Shown here in pieces: positions 14,376-22,230 of a DNA stretch of 22,787 bases (the first letter of the stretch is position 1; every line of letters starts with the position of its first letter). The stretch is from Acidiferrobacteraceae bacterium. GTDB taxonomy: Bacteria > Pseudomonadota > Gammaproteobacteria > Acidiferrobacterales > Acidiferrobacteraceae. The notes beneath the pieces are model-generated. The model saw only the letters and a list, made by a program, of their open reading frames with translations. It searched no databases and was not told the DNA's origin. The DNA lies in NCBI GenBank assembly GCA_027343725.1, contig DAHWKH010000026.1:1-22787 (forward strand). The letters run 5' to 3'. The position numbers and the translations under genes were made by a program.

Positions 14376-15061
14376 GGGCGATTCAGCTGGTGGGCCGCGG
14401 CGCGCATCACGAGTTCGCCCAGGCGGCTCAGGTAGACGGTCCCCACGCCCACCGGAAAACGGTCCGGATCGCGGCTGCCCAAAAGCAGCACGCCCGAACG
14501 CACCGGGTCGTGCAAGGGCACGAGCGCGACCGAGCGGATCTCGGCCTCCTGCCCGCGCAGAAGCGCGCGCGCCTCCCCCAAGGTCTCCGTCGGCCCGCAC
14601 AGGGGCTTGTCGGGGGCGAGCGTCAAGGCGAGCCGCAACGGGCTGTCGTCCGGGGACACGAACTCGTTGCGCCCCGCCAAGGGGCCGCCGTCGATGCCGA
14701 GCGCGATGACCACCGCGTCGAGCCGCCATTCGCGGCGCGCGAGATCGTACACGCACCCGAAGACGTCATCGATCGTACAGGCGTCGATCAGGGCCACCGC
14801 CAAGCGGTGTAAGCGCTCCATCACGATGTCGTTGTCGCGCGCGACGCTCAGGAACCGTTGCCACTCCCGATCCTTGCTCGCCAGGCGCGCGCGCAGCACC
14901 GTGGCCTGGCGTTCGAGCAAGGACGCGGCCGCGCCATGCCCGACGTGCGGGATCCGCAACACTTCCAGCAAGTCCTCGTGGCGCTGAAAATAGTCCGGAT
15001 TCTCGCGCAGATACCGCGCCAGCTCCTGCTCCCAGGAGTCGTCATCATTCACTCGTTTCAT
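14372..15061 (-). CDS. DUF484 (GAF-like) family protein
   Basis: The 229-residue product belongs to the DUF484 family that sits between dapF and xerC in many gammaproteobacteria. The N-terminal part contains LARYLRENPDYFQRHEDLLEVLRIPHV (shown in pieces: YLRENPDYF, then RHEDLLEVLRIPH), the family hallmark, then a helical coiled region (about 45-90). A GAF-like alpha/beta domain follows (about 95-225) with SVALVPL and GVLLLGSRDPDRF. The biochemical role is unknown. The start is taken at 15061, where ATG overlaps the dapF stop, rather than the in-frame ATG at 15079 inside dapF. Its own stop overlaps the xerC start, so it is translationally coupled on both sides. Confidence 0.9.
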   Translation of the reverse strand: MKRVNDDDSWEQELARYLRENPDYFQRHEDLLEVLRIPHVGHGAAASLLERQATVLRARLASKDREWQRFLSVARDNDIVMERLHRLAVALIDACTIDDVFGCVYDLARREWRLDAVVIALGIDGGPLAGRNEFVSPDDSPLRLALTLAPDKPLCGPTETLGEARALLRGQEAEIRSVALVPLHDPVRSGVLLLGSRDPDRFPVGVGTVYLSRLGELVMRAAAHQLNRP

Positions 15062-15909
15062 GCGTTCTGCCCACCCCATTGCCCGTCATAGACGCGACAG
15101 GTCGGCCCCTGCATCCACACGGAGCCCTGCCCATCCCAGCTCACGGTCAAGCGGCCGCCCCGCAACTGGACGTCCACCCGGTCATCCAAAAGGCCCCGCA
15201 GGCGCCCGGCGGCCACCGCCGCGCACGCCCCGCTCCCGCACGCCGGCGTCTCCCCCGCGCCGCGTTCGTAGACCCGCAGCCGGACCGTGCGACGGTCGAC
15301 GATCTGCAGAAAACCTGCGTTGACCCCCTCCGGGAACCGCGGATGGTTCATGATCCGCGGGCCCTCGTCGGCGACCGGCGCGCGCTCGACGTCCTGGACG
15401 ACCTGCACCGCGTGCGGGTTGCCAAGAGACAGCACGGTGAGTTCCCGTTTCCGTCCCCCCACATCCACACTGTAGACCACAGACGGCTCGGGCGCGATAA
15501 ACGGCACGTCCGCGGGCGCCATGCGGACCGGCCCCATATCCACCCGCACCTCGCCTTGCGCAAGCCGTTCCAGCGTGATCACGCCCGCGGGCGTGTGGGC
15601 GGTGATCGTGGTCTTGTCCGTCAATCCCTCCTCGTACACGTAGCGCGCGAAACACCGCGCGCCATTGCCGCACTGCTGCACCTCGCCCCCGTCGGCATTG
15701 AAGATCCGGTATCCGAAATCCACCCCGGGGACCGGGCTTGGTTCCACGATCAGGACCTGATCACAACCGACGCCCAAACGGCGATCCGCAATCCGGCGGA
15801 TGGTCTCCGGGCTCAATGCGATCGTCTGCCTCACGGCATCGATCACCACGAAGTCGTTGCCCAGGCCATGCATCTTGGTGAAGGCAAAAGACCCCGCGCG
15901 CGGCGTCAC
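15058..15909 (-). CDS. dapF: Diaminopimelate epimerase
   Basis: DapF converts LL- to meso-diaminopimelate for lysine and peptidoglycan synthesis, without a cofactor, using two cysteines. In this 283-residue protein the pair is C80 (QQCGNGARC) and C224 (TPACGSGAC). The N-terminal KMHGLGNDF (12-20) is the conserved family opening. The two-fold pseudo-symmetric fold is implied by the two CGxGA motifs. Translation starts at GTG (15909-15907), which overlaps the lysA stop as GTGA. The product is the substrate of LysA, encoded immediately upstream. Confidence 0.97.
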   Translation of the reverse strand: MTPRAGSFAFTKMHGLGNDFVVIDAVRQTIALSPETIRRIADRRLGVGCDQVLIVEPSPVPGVDFGYRIFNADGGEVQQCGNGARCFARYVYEEGLTDKTTITAHTPAGVITLERLAQGEVRVDMGPVRMAPADVPFIAPEPSVVYSVDVGGRKRELTVLSLGNPHAVQVVQDVERAPVADEGPRIMNHPRFPEGVNAGFLQIVDRRTVRLRVYERGAGETPACGSGACAAVAAGRLRGLLDDRVDVQLRGGRLTVSWDGQGSVWMQGPTCRVYDGQWGGQNA

Positions 15910-17171
15910 GTCGTCTCCTCGAGATCCGGGATGCTCTCGTCGCGCATCAGGTCCTCATAGGTCTCGCGGCGGCGCACGATCGTGAAGCGCGACCCGTCGA
16001 CGAGCACCTCGGCGGGGCGCGGGCGCGCGTTGTATTGGCTACTCATGGAAAACCCGTAGGCGCCGGCGTCGCGCACCGCGAGCCAGTCGCCGGCCTCGAT
16101 GCGCAGCGTGCGCCCGCGGCCCAGCACATCGGCGCTTTCGCACACGGGCCCGACGACATCGTATTCACGCCCAGGCCCCGGGCGCACGCCGAGCGGGACG
16201 ATGTCCTGCCACGCGCCGTAGAGCGCCGGGCGCAGGAGGTCGTTCATGCCGGCATCGACGATCGCGAAACGCTTCTCGCTGGCCTCTTTCAGGTACTCGA
16301 CGCGCGTCACCAGCACCCCGCTCGCCGCCACCAGGGCACGGCCGGGCTCGAGAATGACCTGGAGATCGTCGAGGCCGTGCGCGCGCAGGCGGTCCTTCAG
16401 GAGATCGACATAGGCCGCGACACTCGGCACATGCTCGTCGCGGTAGCGGACCCCCAGACCCCCGCCGACATCGAGATGCCCAAGGACGATGCCCTCGTCG
16501 CGGAGCGCGCGCACCGCCGGCAGGACCCGGTCCCAGGCATCGGCGAACGGCCGTAACTCCGTCAACTGCGAGCCGATATGGCAATCGATGCCGGTGAACA
16601 CGAGGCCCGGATAGCGCGCGCTCTCCCGGTAGGCCGCCAAGGCCTCGGCGAGCGGCAATCCGAACTTGTTGTCCTTGAGCCCGGTAGCGATATACGGGTG
16701 GGTACGGGCGTCCACATCGGGATTGACGCGCAAGGACACGTTGGCGCGCACGCCGCGCGCCTGCGCGAGCGCGTTCAGGCGCGTAAGCTCCGGCAGGGAC
16801 TCCACGTTGAAGCACAGGATCCCGAGCGCCAAGGCGCGCTGCATCTCGGCCTCGGTCTTGCCGACGCCGGAGAACACCACCCGCCCGGGATCGCCGCCCG
16901 CCGCCACCACCCGCTCGAGTTCGCCCTGCGAGACGATGTCGAAACCCGCGCCGAGCCGCGCGAGGACCGCAAGCAGCGCGAGATTGGCGTTGGCCTTGAC
17001 GGCATAGCACACAAGCCCCAAGGGCCCAAGCGCCCGCCGGAAGGCCTCGTAGGCCTCCTGCACGGCGCGCCGGCTGTAGACATAGCACGGCGTGCCGGCG
17101 GCGGCCGCGACCTGCGCGAGCGCGACGCCCTCCGCGCAGAGCTGCCCGTTTTGGTAATGGAAAGGGTCCAC
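15906..17171 (-). CDS. lysA: Diaminopimelate decarboxylase
   Basis: LysA is the pyridoxal-phosphate enzyme for the last step of lysine synthesis. In the 421-residue protein the cofactor lysine is K59 in CYAVKANAN at the start of the TIM barrel. The phosphate-binding glycine motif DVGGGLGVRY lies near 236-245, and EPGRALVA is near 290. The substrate-contacting CESADVLG is near 360 in the C-terminal beta domain. The start is GTG at 17171, set by the typical opening DPFHYQNGQLCAEGV. No clear ribosome site precedes it, so it may depend on coupling to lptM, whose stop is 8 bases upstream. Confidence 0.96.
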   Translation of the reverse strand: MDPFHYQNGQLCAEGVALAQVAAAAGTPCYVYSRRAVQEAYEAFRRALGPLGLVCYAVKANANLALLAVLARLGAGFDIVSQGELERVVAAGGDPGRVVFSGVGKTEAEMQRALALGILCFNVESLPELTRLNALAQARGVRANVSLRVNPDVDARTHPYIATGLKDNKFGLPLAEALAAYRESARYPGLVFTGIDCHIGSQLTELRPFADAWDRVLPAVRALRDEGIVLGHLDVGGGLGVRYRDEHVPSVAAYVDLLKDRLRAHGLDDLQVILEPGRALVAASGVLVTRVEYLKEASEKRFAIVDAGMNDLLRPALYGAWQDIVPLGVRPGPGREYDVVGPVCESADVLGRGRTLRIEAGDWLAVRDAGAYGFSMSSQYNARPRPAEVLVDGSRFTIVRRRETYEDLMRDESIPDLEETT

Positions 17172-17179
17172 GGAGGTCT

Positions 17180-17332
17180 TCAGCGTGCGGTCCTATGGGA
17201 GCGGGAATGAGTCGGGTGAGCCGGGTGGGCCGGGTGGGCCGGGTGGGCCGGCGGCAGATACAAGGGTCCGCGCTTGCCGCAACCCGCGAGCCAGAGGAGC
17301 GCCACGACCGTGGCCATCACGCGACGCGTCAT
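17180..17332 (-). CDS. lptM: LptM (YifL-type) small lipoprotein
   Basis: The 50-residue lipoprotein starts MTRRVMATVVALLW with the lipobox LAGC (Cys18). The mature end CGKRGPLYLPP is the hallmark of LptM, which helps assemble the LptD/E lipopolysaccharide translocon in the outer membrane. The gene sits upstream of lysA in many gammaproteobacteria. The tail is unusual: Ala-His-Pro repeated four times, encoded by a 9-base tandem repeat, then a basic His/Arg end. The ATG at 17332 overlaps the stop of the dehydrogenase-like gene (ATGA). It is too short to stand out as a frame, but the motif is decisive. Confidence 0.9.
   Translation of the reverse strand: MTRRVMATVVALLWLAGCGKRGPLYLPPAHPAHPAHPAHPTHSRSHRTAR
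17212..17250. repeat. 9-bp tandem repeat inside lptM
   Basis: Three perfect copies of CCGGGTGGG (17221-17247) follow a degenerate copy (17212-17220). In the minus-strand gene they encode the Ala-His-Pro repeats. The 9-base unit keeps the frame, so copy number could vary without breaking the gene. Confidence 0.85.
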
Positions 17333-18408
17333 GACAACTGCAGGACCGCGCCCTGCCCCGCCAGTTCCTCGGTCATATCCTGAAGGCTCAAGACCCCATA
17401 ACACGGTGTCGCGTCCGGCACCCCACCGCCCGCGGCCCACTTGCGCACCAAGGCGATCGCCGGGATGCACCCGGCCGCGTGGCCCTCCTCGCGCGCGAGC
17501 AAGGCGGCACGCCGGACGAGGGCCCGCCCCGAGCGCTCGCCCGACATCACCACGGTCAGTCCGAAGGCCGCGACGCCGAAACCGCGCAAGGCGTGCTGGA
17601 GGCCGTGCAAAAGCCCCGCGAAGCGCCCGGTGTCCTGGACGAGCCCGTGGCGATTGAGCGAGGCAAGCCAGGCGTGGCCGCGGTTCAAAACCGCGAGCTC
17701 GAGCCCGGTCCGATAGGTGACAGGGGCTTGATAGTGCTTGCCCAGAAATTCGGTCTCGGCGGCATCCACCATATAAAGCCGCCGCTTGCCGAAGGGCTTG
17801 GGCATCTCCACGGTCCGCCCGCGGCTGAAGCCCGGGACCTCCCGCCACTGCCCGCGCTCGAAGAGACGGACCCGGCGGCGCTGCGCCGACAGGAGCGAGC
17901 GCACGCACCCGGGGCCGCGGGGGGTGCGATTGCCCGACAGTTGCGCGATATCGATCGCGTGGATGACATCGAACTCGGCGGACAGCGTCTCGGCGAGCAC
18001 CGAGGAGAACGCGAGCGCCGAACCGGCCCCCGAGACCAGGGCCACCTGCCCCTCGCGGGCCCGGCCCGCGAGCGTCTGGATGCCCAGCATGTAGGAAGCG
18101 TCGTCGGCCATGTCGACGTAGTGGACCCCGCGCCGGGCGCAGCGCTCGGCGATAGCGTAATCGCGCCACAGGAAGGGCCCGCAGGCATTGACCACCGCAA
18201 ACACCCCGTCGAGCGCCGCGTTCAGCGACGTCGGGCGACGAATATCCACGGTCGCAAACGACACCGAGAGCGCGTCCGCGGCCTCCTGGCCGCGGCGCAC
18301 GTCACGGCCCCCGATGACGCACTCAACCCCGGGATCGCGCGCAAGGCGCGCGGCGATCCGCCGCCCGCAGGCGCCATACCCCCCCAGTACCAGGACCTTT
18401 TTCGTCAT
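17329..18408 (-). CDS. Saccharopine dehydrogenase-like NAD(P)-binding protein
   Basis: The 359-residue protein has an N-terminal Rossmann domain with LGGYGACGRRIAARL (about 8-22), then GRDVRRGQEAADAL and VVNACGPFLWRDYAIAERCARRGVHYVD (in pieces: NACGPFLW, RGVHYVDMAD), the pattern of the saccharopine dehydrogenase NADP-binding family. The C-terminal half carries AREEGHAAGCIPAIALV, known from related uncharacterised members. True saccharopine dehydrogenase is not expected in a diaminopimelate-pathway bacterium, so the substrate is unknown; enoyl-reductase-like or lipid-related roles exist in relatives. It leads the lptM-lysA-dapF-DUF484-xerC transcript, and its stop overlaps the lptM start. Confidence 0.85.
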   Translation of the reverse strand: MTKKVLVLGGYGACGRRIAARLARDPGVECVIGGRDVRRGQEAADALSVSFATVDIRRPTSLNAALDGVFAVVNACGPFLWRDYAIAERCARRGVHYVDMADDASYMLGIQTLAGRAREGQVALVSGAGSALAFSSVLAETLSAEFDVIHAIDIAQLSGNRTPRGPGCVRSLLSAQRRRVRLFERGQWREVPGFSRGRTVEMPKPFGKRRLYMVDAAETEFLGKHYQAPVTYRTGLELAVLNRGHAWLASLNRHGLVQDTGRFAGLLHGLQHALRGFGVAAFGLTVVMSGERSGRALVRRAALLAREEGHAAGCIPAIALVRKWAAGGGVPDATPCYGVLSLQDMTEELAGQGAVLQLS

Positions 18409-18415
18409 GGCGCCA

Positions 18416-18445
18416 AGAATAGAGGGTAAAAGCCCTTGGGCTCAA
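18416..18445 (-). promoter_or_regulatory. Candidate promoter of the dehydrogenase-lptM-lysA operon
   Basis: On the minus strand, TTGAGC (18445-18440), an 18-base spacer and TATTCT (18421-18416) each match four of six consensus bases. The predicted start is only a few bases from the ATG at 18408, so the message would be nearly leaderless. The spacer holds the inverted repeat AGCCC-TT-GGGCT (18431-18442), a possible operator. Confidence 0.35.
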
Positions 18446-18552
18446 GCGGAAGAACGGCAAACCCGAGAAAGCGCGGGGAGCCCTGGCTCTTCCCCGCGAT
18501 CCCCGCTAGGATGTCCCTGCCCGAAGAGCGATTGCCGCCGGATGAGGACGCG

Positions 18553-18873
18553 ATGCCCAATGAGACGCAATACGAAAGCGCCGCCCAGGATATGCTGGCG
18601 CGCATCGAGCACGCCGTCGAGGACAGCGGCGCCGACATCGAGTTCGAGACCGAAGACGAGATCCTGACGCTCGAATTCCCCGACGGCTCGCGCATCATCA
18701 TCAACAAACAGCGGCCGTTACAACAGATCTGGGTCGCGGCCAAGAGCGGGGGCTTTCATTATCATTACGATCCCGAGCGCTCGCTCTGGGTGCGCGAGGG
18801 CGGTCGGGAACTCCTCGCCGACCTCGAAGAGTTCGCCACGCAGCAGCTGAAGAGCCCGGTGCGTCTGCGGTAA
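18553..18873 (+). CDS. cyaY: Iron-sulphur cluster assembly regulator CyaY (frataxin)
   Basis: The 106-residue product has exactly the E. coli CyaY length. It shows the acidic first helix (ARIEHAVEDSGADIEFETED), the sheet with LTLEFPDGSRIIINKQ, the conserved QQIWVAAKSGGFHY and the final LLADLEEFATQQL helix. CyaY binds iron through acidic residues of the first helix and modulates IscS activity. The start at 18553 follows GAGG and gives the normal N-terminus. An in-frame ATG at 18511 would add 14 residues unlike the family and is rejected. TAGGAT at 18507-18512 is a weak -10 candidate. cyaY divergent from the lptM-lysA operon is the usual gammaproteobacterial arrangement. Confidence 0.96.
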   Translation: MPNETQYESAAQDMLARIEHAVEDSGADIEFETEDEILTLEFPDGSRIIINKQRPLQQIWVAAKSGGFHYHYDPERSLWVREGGRELLADLEEFATQQLKSPVRLR

Positions 18874-19155
18874 TCACTCCCAGGTGGCGTCGCGGCGATG
18901 GGTCACGACGCCCGGCGCCTGACACTTCGGGCAGGCAAGCGCTGTGACGTCGTCTGCCAGAAGCACCGGCTCGTCGTGATAGCAGAAGCTGCAGCGCGTG
19001 ACCCGACCCTCCTGAACCCAGGTGCTGCCGACGGAATGACAGTGGTCGCAGCGAAACAGCTTGAGGACGGGAGTCGGCTTGCGCCCGTGGCCGACGCCGA
19101 GATCGACCTCCTCGTAACGGCACCCGCGACAACGAAAATCCGCGAAGTGGCCCAC
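18874..19155 (-). CDS. Small double zinc-ribbon protein behind lon
   Basis: The 93-residue product contains four CxxC pairs: C9/C12, C36/C39, C55/C58 and C75/C78, enough for two zinc (or rubredoxin-like iron) sites. No catalytic domain, signal peptide or membrane segment is visible. Between the pairs are short beta-type segments (LFRCDHC, RVTRCSFC, ALACPKC). The start is GTG at 19155, one base beyond the lon stop, so translation is likely coupled to lon; the longer open frame up to 19314 overlaps lon out of frame and is rejected. The stop abuts the cyaY stop with no gap. I do not recognise a named family. A role as a Lon-associated adaptor or nucleic-acid binder is speculation. Confidence 0.75.
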   Translation of the reverse strand: MGHFADFRCRGCRYEEVDLGVGHGRKPTPVLKLFRCDHCHSVGSTWVQEGRVTRCSFCYHDEPVLLADDVTALACPKCQAPGVVTHRRDATWE

Positions 19156-19156
19156 G

Positions 19157-21538
19157 TTACGCCGGCTCCGGGAACAAGAGCGGCACCACCTCGCGATAAT
19201 GCGCGACGTAATGCACCGTGAGGCCCGAGCGCACGTGTTCCGGCAACTCTTCGAAATCGTTGCGATTGGTGGCCGGCATGATGATCTCGGGGATGCGCAC
19301 GCGGCGCGCGGCAATGATCTTTTCCCGAATGCCGCCCACCGGCAGGACGTGCCCCGTGAGCGTGATCTCGCCGGTCATGGCGAGCGCCCGGGCGATCCGT
19401 TTGCCGCGCGCAAGCGACAGCAAGGCGCTCGCCATCGTGATGCCGGCGCTCGGGCCGTCCTTCGGGATCGCGCCCGCGGGCACGTGCAGATGCAGGGCGG
19501 CCTTGTCGAAGAAGTCCTCGGGCGCCCCATATTGCTTGCAGTGCGAGGCGACGTAGCTGTAGGCGATCTCGGCGGATTCCCGCATCACGTCCCCGAGCTG
19601 GCCCGTGAGCTTGAAACCGCGGGTCGCGCTATGCACGCGCGTCGCCTCGATATCGAGGATGGCGCCGCCCATCGGCGTCCAGGCAAGCCCGGTCACGATC
19701 CCGACGCCGCGCAAAGGCTTGATGGGCTGGAACACCGGCCGATCCAGGTAGTCGCGGAGATTGCGCGGCCCGACCCGGATCGGCGTCTTCTCGCCGTTCA
19801 TGATCGCGACCACGGCCTTGCGCGCAATGGAGCCGAGCTTCTTCTCGAGACCGCGCACGCCCGCCTCCCGGGCGTACCCCTCGATGATTTCGCGGATCGC
19901 CCGGTCATCGATGCGCAATTGCCCGCGCTTCAAACCCACCCGCGTCATCTGTTTGGGCAGGAGGTGGTGTTTGGCGATCGCGAGCTTCTCGCTCGTGATA
20001 TAACCGCCCAGCCGGATGACCTCCATGCGGTCCAAGAGCGGCCGCGGTATGGTGTCGATCTGATTCGCGGTGCAGATAAACAACACCTTCGACAAATCGA
20101 AGCGCAGGTCGATGTAATGATCGAGAAAATCGACGTTCTGTTCGGGATCCAGCACCTCGAGCAAGGCCGAGGCGGGGTTCCCTTGGTAGGATGACCCGAT
20201 CTTGTCGATTTCATCGAGCATGATGATCGGGTTCGCGACCTCGACCTCGCGAATCGCCTGGATGAATTTTCCGGGCATGGCGCCGATGTAGGTGCGCCTA
20301 TGGCCCTTGATTTCGGCCTCGTCGCGCATGCCGCCGACCGAAAACCGGTAGAACGTGCGCCCGAGTGCCTGGGCGATCGAGCGCCCGATGGAGGTCTTGC
20401 CGACCCCGGGCGGTCCCACGAGGAGCAGGATCGAGCCCGCGATCTCGCCCTTCATGGCCCCGACCGCGAGGAACTCGACGATCCGGTCTTTGACGTCCTC
20501 GAGGCCGTCGTGATCACGGTCCAGCGTCTCGCGCGCCTGTTTCAAGTCGATCCGGTCCTGCGAGTAGCGCCCCCACGGAAGCAGCGTCAGCCATTCGAGG
20601 TAATTGCGCGTGACCGCGTACTCGGGCGATCCGACCTCGAGCACCGACATCTTCTGCAACTCCTCCTCGATGCGCTTGGCGGCGGGCGGAGGAAGGTGGA
20701 GTTCGGGCAGGCGCCCCCGAAACACCTCGATCTCGGCGGTGCGGTCGTCTTTGGCGATACCGAGCTCCTTCTGGATCGCCTTCAACTGCTCGCGCAGAAA
20801 AAACTGGCGCTGCTGTTCGTTGATTTTTTCCTCGACACGTTCCCGGATGCGCGACTGCATGCGCGCGATCTCCACCTCCTTTTTCAGGAGCAGGAGAACC
20901 TTTTCGAGCCGCGGTTCGAGGTCCGTTGTGCGCAAAACCGCCTGCAGCTCCTCCTTGCTCGCGCTCGTGAGGCTCGCCGCGAAGTCGGCGAGGCGCGAGG
21001 GTTCGTCCGGCCCGAAGCGCGTGAGAAAAAACTTGAGTTCCTCGCCGTAGAGCGGGTTGAGCGGCAAAAGCTCCTTGATGGTGTTGATCACCGCGAGCGA
21101 GTAGGCCTTCGAGTCCGCGGTCTCACGGCCGTCGGACTCGGGGAAATACCGGGCGCGGATGATGAAGGGCGGCTCCTCGCTCGCCCAATGCTCGATGCGG
21201 AAGCGTTGCAGGCCCTCGACAAAGACCTGCAGCTTGTCCTCGCTGTGAACGACCTTGTGAATGCGGCAGGCCGTGCCCATGGTGTAGAAGTCGGCGCTCT
21301 TCACGTCCACCGCGGTGTCCTTGCGCACCAACACCAAACCCACGACCTTGTGCGGGGTCTCCATGGCGGCCTCGACCGTGCGGCTCCACGGTTCGCGGTC
21401 CAGGACGAGGGGGATGGCCTGCGCCGGAAAAAACGGCCGGTTGGTGATCGGCAGGACCGGCAGGGACGCCGGCAACACGTCGCCGGCCCGCGCCAGAGTG
21501 CCGGACAGGTGTTCAGTTTCTTGATCGCTCGTTGTCAT
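19157..21538 (-). CDS. lon: ATP-dependent Lon protease
   Basis: Lon degrades misfolded and regulatory proteins in the cytoplasm. The 793-residue product has the LON substrate-binding domain (about 25-225; opening LPVLPITNRPFFPAQ), a coiled helical linker (about 225-320, ARMQSRIRERVEEKINEQQ) and the AAA+ module with Walker A GPPGVGKTS (K381) and Walker B IIMLDEID. The LonA peptidase has catalytic S697 (KDGPSAGI) and K740 (GGIREK), 43 residues apart as in E. coli. The first strand text ITNRPFFPAQ is less common than the RDVVVFP seen in textbook Lon. The ATG at 21538 lacks a clear ribosome site. A near-consensus heat-shock promoter lies 31-60 bases upstream. Confidence 0.97.
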   Translation of the reverse strand: MTTSDQETEHLSGTLARAGDVLPASLPVLPITNRPFFPAQAIPLVLDREPWSRTVEAAMETPHKVVGLVLVRKDTAVDVKSADFYTMGTACRIHKVVHSEDKLQVFVEGLQRFRIEHWASEEPPFIIRARYFPESDGRETADSKAYSLAVINTIKELLPLNPLYGEELKFFLTRFGPDEPSRLADFAASLTSASKEELQAVLRTTDLEPRLEKVLLLLKKEVEIARMQSRIRERVEEKINEQQRQFFLREQLKAIQKELGIAKDDRTAEIEVFRGRLPELHLPPPAAKRIEEELQKMSVLEVGSPEYAVTRNYLEWLTLLPWGRYSQDRIDLKQARETLDRDHDGLEDVKDRIVEFLAVGAMKGEIAGSILLLVGPPGVGKTSIGRSIAQALGRTFYRFSVGGMRDEAEIKGHRRTYIGAMPGKFIQAIREVEVANPIIMLDEIDKIGSSYQGNPASALLEVLDPEQNVDFLDHYIDLRFDLSKVLFICTANQIDTIPRPLLDRMEVIRLGGYITSEKLAIAKHHLLPKQMTRVGLKRGQLRIDDRAIREIIEGYAREAGVRGLEKKLGSIARKAVVAIMNGEKTPIRVGPRNLRDYLDRPVFQPIKPLRGVGIVTGLAWTPMGGAILDIEATRVHSATRGFKLTGQLGDVMRESAEIAYSYVASHCKQYGAPEDFFDKAALHLHVPAGAIPKDGPSAGITMASALLSLARGKRIARALAMTGEITLTGHVLPVGGIREKIIAARRVRIPEIIMPATNRNDFEELPEHVRSGLTVHYVAHYREVVPLLFPEPA

Positions 21539-21568
21539 GGAGGCGTCACACCGGAAGACAAGAATCCC

Positions 21569-21598
21569 TAATGGGGTCGTGACCGCCCCCGCTTCAAG
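21569..21598 (-). promoter_or_regulatory. Heat-shock (sigma-32-type) promoter of lon
   Basis: On the minus strand, CTTGAAG (21598-21592), a 15-base spacer and CCCCATTA (21576-21569) match the RpoH consensus CTTGAAA/CCCCATNT at six of seven and six of seven informative positions. The predicted start is about 24 bases before the lon ATG. Confidence 0.8.
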
Positions 21599-21618
21599 GG
21601 GCTCCCCGAATACCCCTC

Positions 21619-21647
21619 TGGTCAGGGCACCCGTGGCGTCGTATTAT
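21619..21647 (+). promoter_or_regulatory. Candidate sigma-70 promoter of the slp pair
   Basis: TGGTCA (21619-21624), a 17-base spacer and TATTAT (21642-21647) match four and five of six consensus bases. The -10 lies 18 bases before the first slp ATG, so the leader would be short. Confidence 0.45.
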
Positions 21648-21665
21648 GGGATAAGAGGCAGTGTC

Positions 21666-22208
21666 ATGAAAAGACTGGCCGTGCTTGTGAGTGTATTGTC
21701 GCTGGCCGGGTGCGCGACGCGCATCCCGCAGGAGTTGCGGCAACCGAACATATCGCGCGCAACGGTGAGCGCCGCGCGCGCGCATGCGGTGCCGAGCGGG
21801 ACCCGCGTGCGCTGGGGCGGCACCATCGCCAAGGTCAGCAATACCCCGCGCGCCACCTGGATCCAGGTCATCAGTCACCCCCTGCGCCACGACGGCCGCC
21901 CGCGGCGGGGTCACGGCGGCGGGCGCTTCCTCGCGCGCGTGCCGGGCTTCCTGGATCCGGCCGTCTACGCCGTCGGGCGCAAGTTCACGGTGGTCGGCAC
22001 CTTCTCCGGTTTCGAACGGGACCCGATCGGCAACTACCTGTACAACTTCCCGGTCGTGCGCACGATCGCCACCCACCTCTGGCGGCCACGCCCGCGGCCG
22101 TATTATGGGTACAGCGCCTGGCCCTGGGGATGGGGCTGGGGTTGGGGCGGCTTCGGGCCGGACCCGGATTGGGGATGGCACGAGGACGATGATGGCTTCG
22201 GGCCGTAA
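21666..22208 (+). CDS. Slp-family outer-membrane lipoprotein (first copy)
   Basis: The 180-residue protein has a lipoprotein signal MKRLAVLVSVLSLAGC with Cys16 as the lipidated residue; Thr-Arg after it predicts outer-membrane sorting. The body (about 35-145) has the Slp pattern: RVRWGGTIAKVSN, ISHPLRHDGRP, GRFLARVPGFLDPAVYAVGRK (in pieces: GRFLARVPGFLDP, YAVGRKFTVVG) and RTIATHLWRP. E. coli Slp is a starvation- and acid-induced outer-membrane lipoprotein. The tail is odd: alternating Trp-Gly (WPWGWGWGWGGFGP), then acidic residues. The ATG at 21666 follows AGAGG. A paralogue follows 22 bases downstream. Confidence 0.88.
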   Translation: MKRLAVLVSVLSLAGCATRIPQELRQPNISRATVSAARAHAVPSGTRVRWGGTIAKVSNTPRATWIQVISHPLRHDGRPRRGHGGGRFLARVPGFLDPAVYAVGRKFTVVGTFSGFERDPIGNYLYNFPVVRTIATHLWRPRPRPYYGYSAWPWGWGWGWGGFGPDPDWGWHEDDDGFGP

Positions 22209-22230
22209 GGCGATCATCACGAGGCGACGC

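Noticed and set aside
12642..14435. Long open frame (597 codons, plus strand) across hslV to xerC
   Set aside because: It is antisense to several strongly supported genes, a typical product of high-GC DNA, and shows no recognisable motifs.
18431..18442. AGCCC-TT-GGGCT inverted repeat as a terminator
   Set aside because: The stem is only 5 bases with a 2-base loop and lies in a divergent promoter region, so an operator or chance is more likely.
18511..18552. Upstream ATG for cyaY at 18511
   Set aside because: It adds 14 residues absent from the family; the 18553 start gives the usual 106-residue length with GAGG in front.
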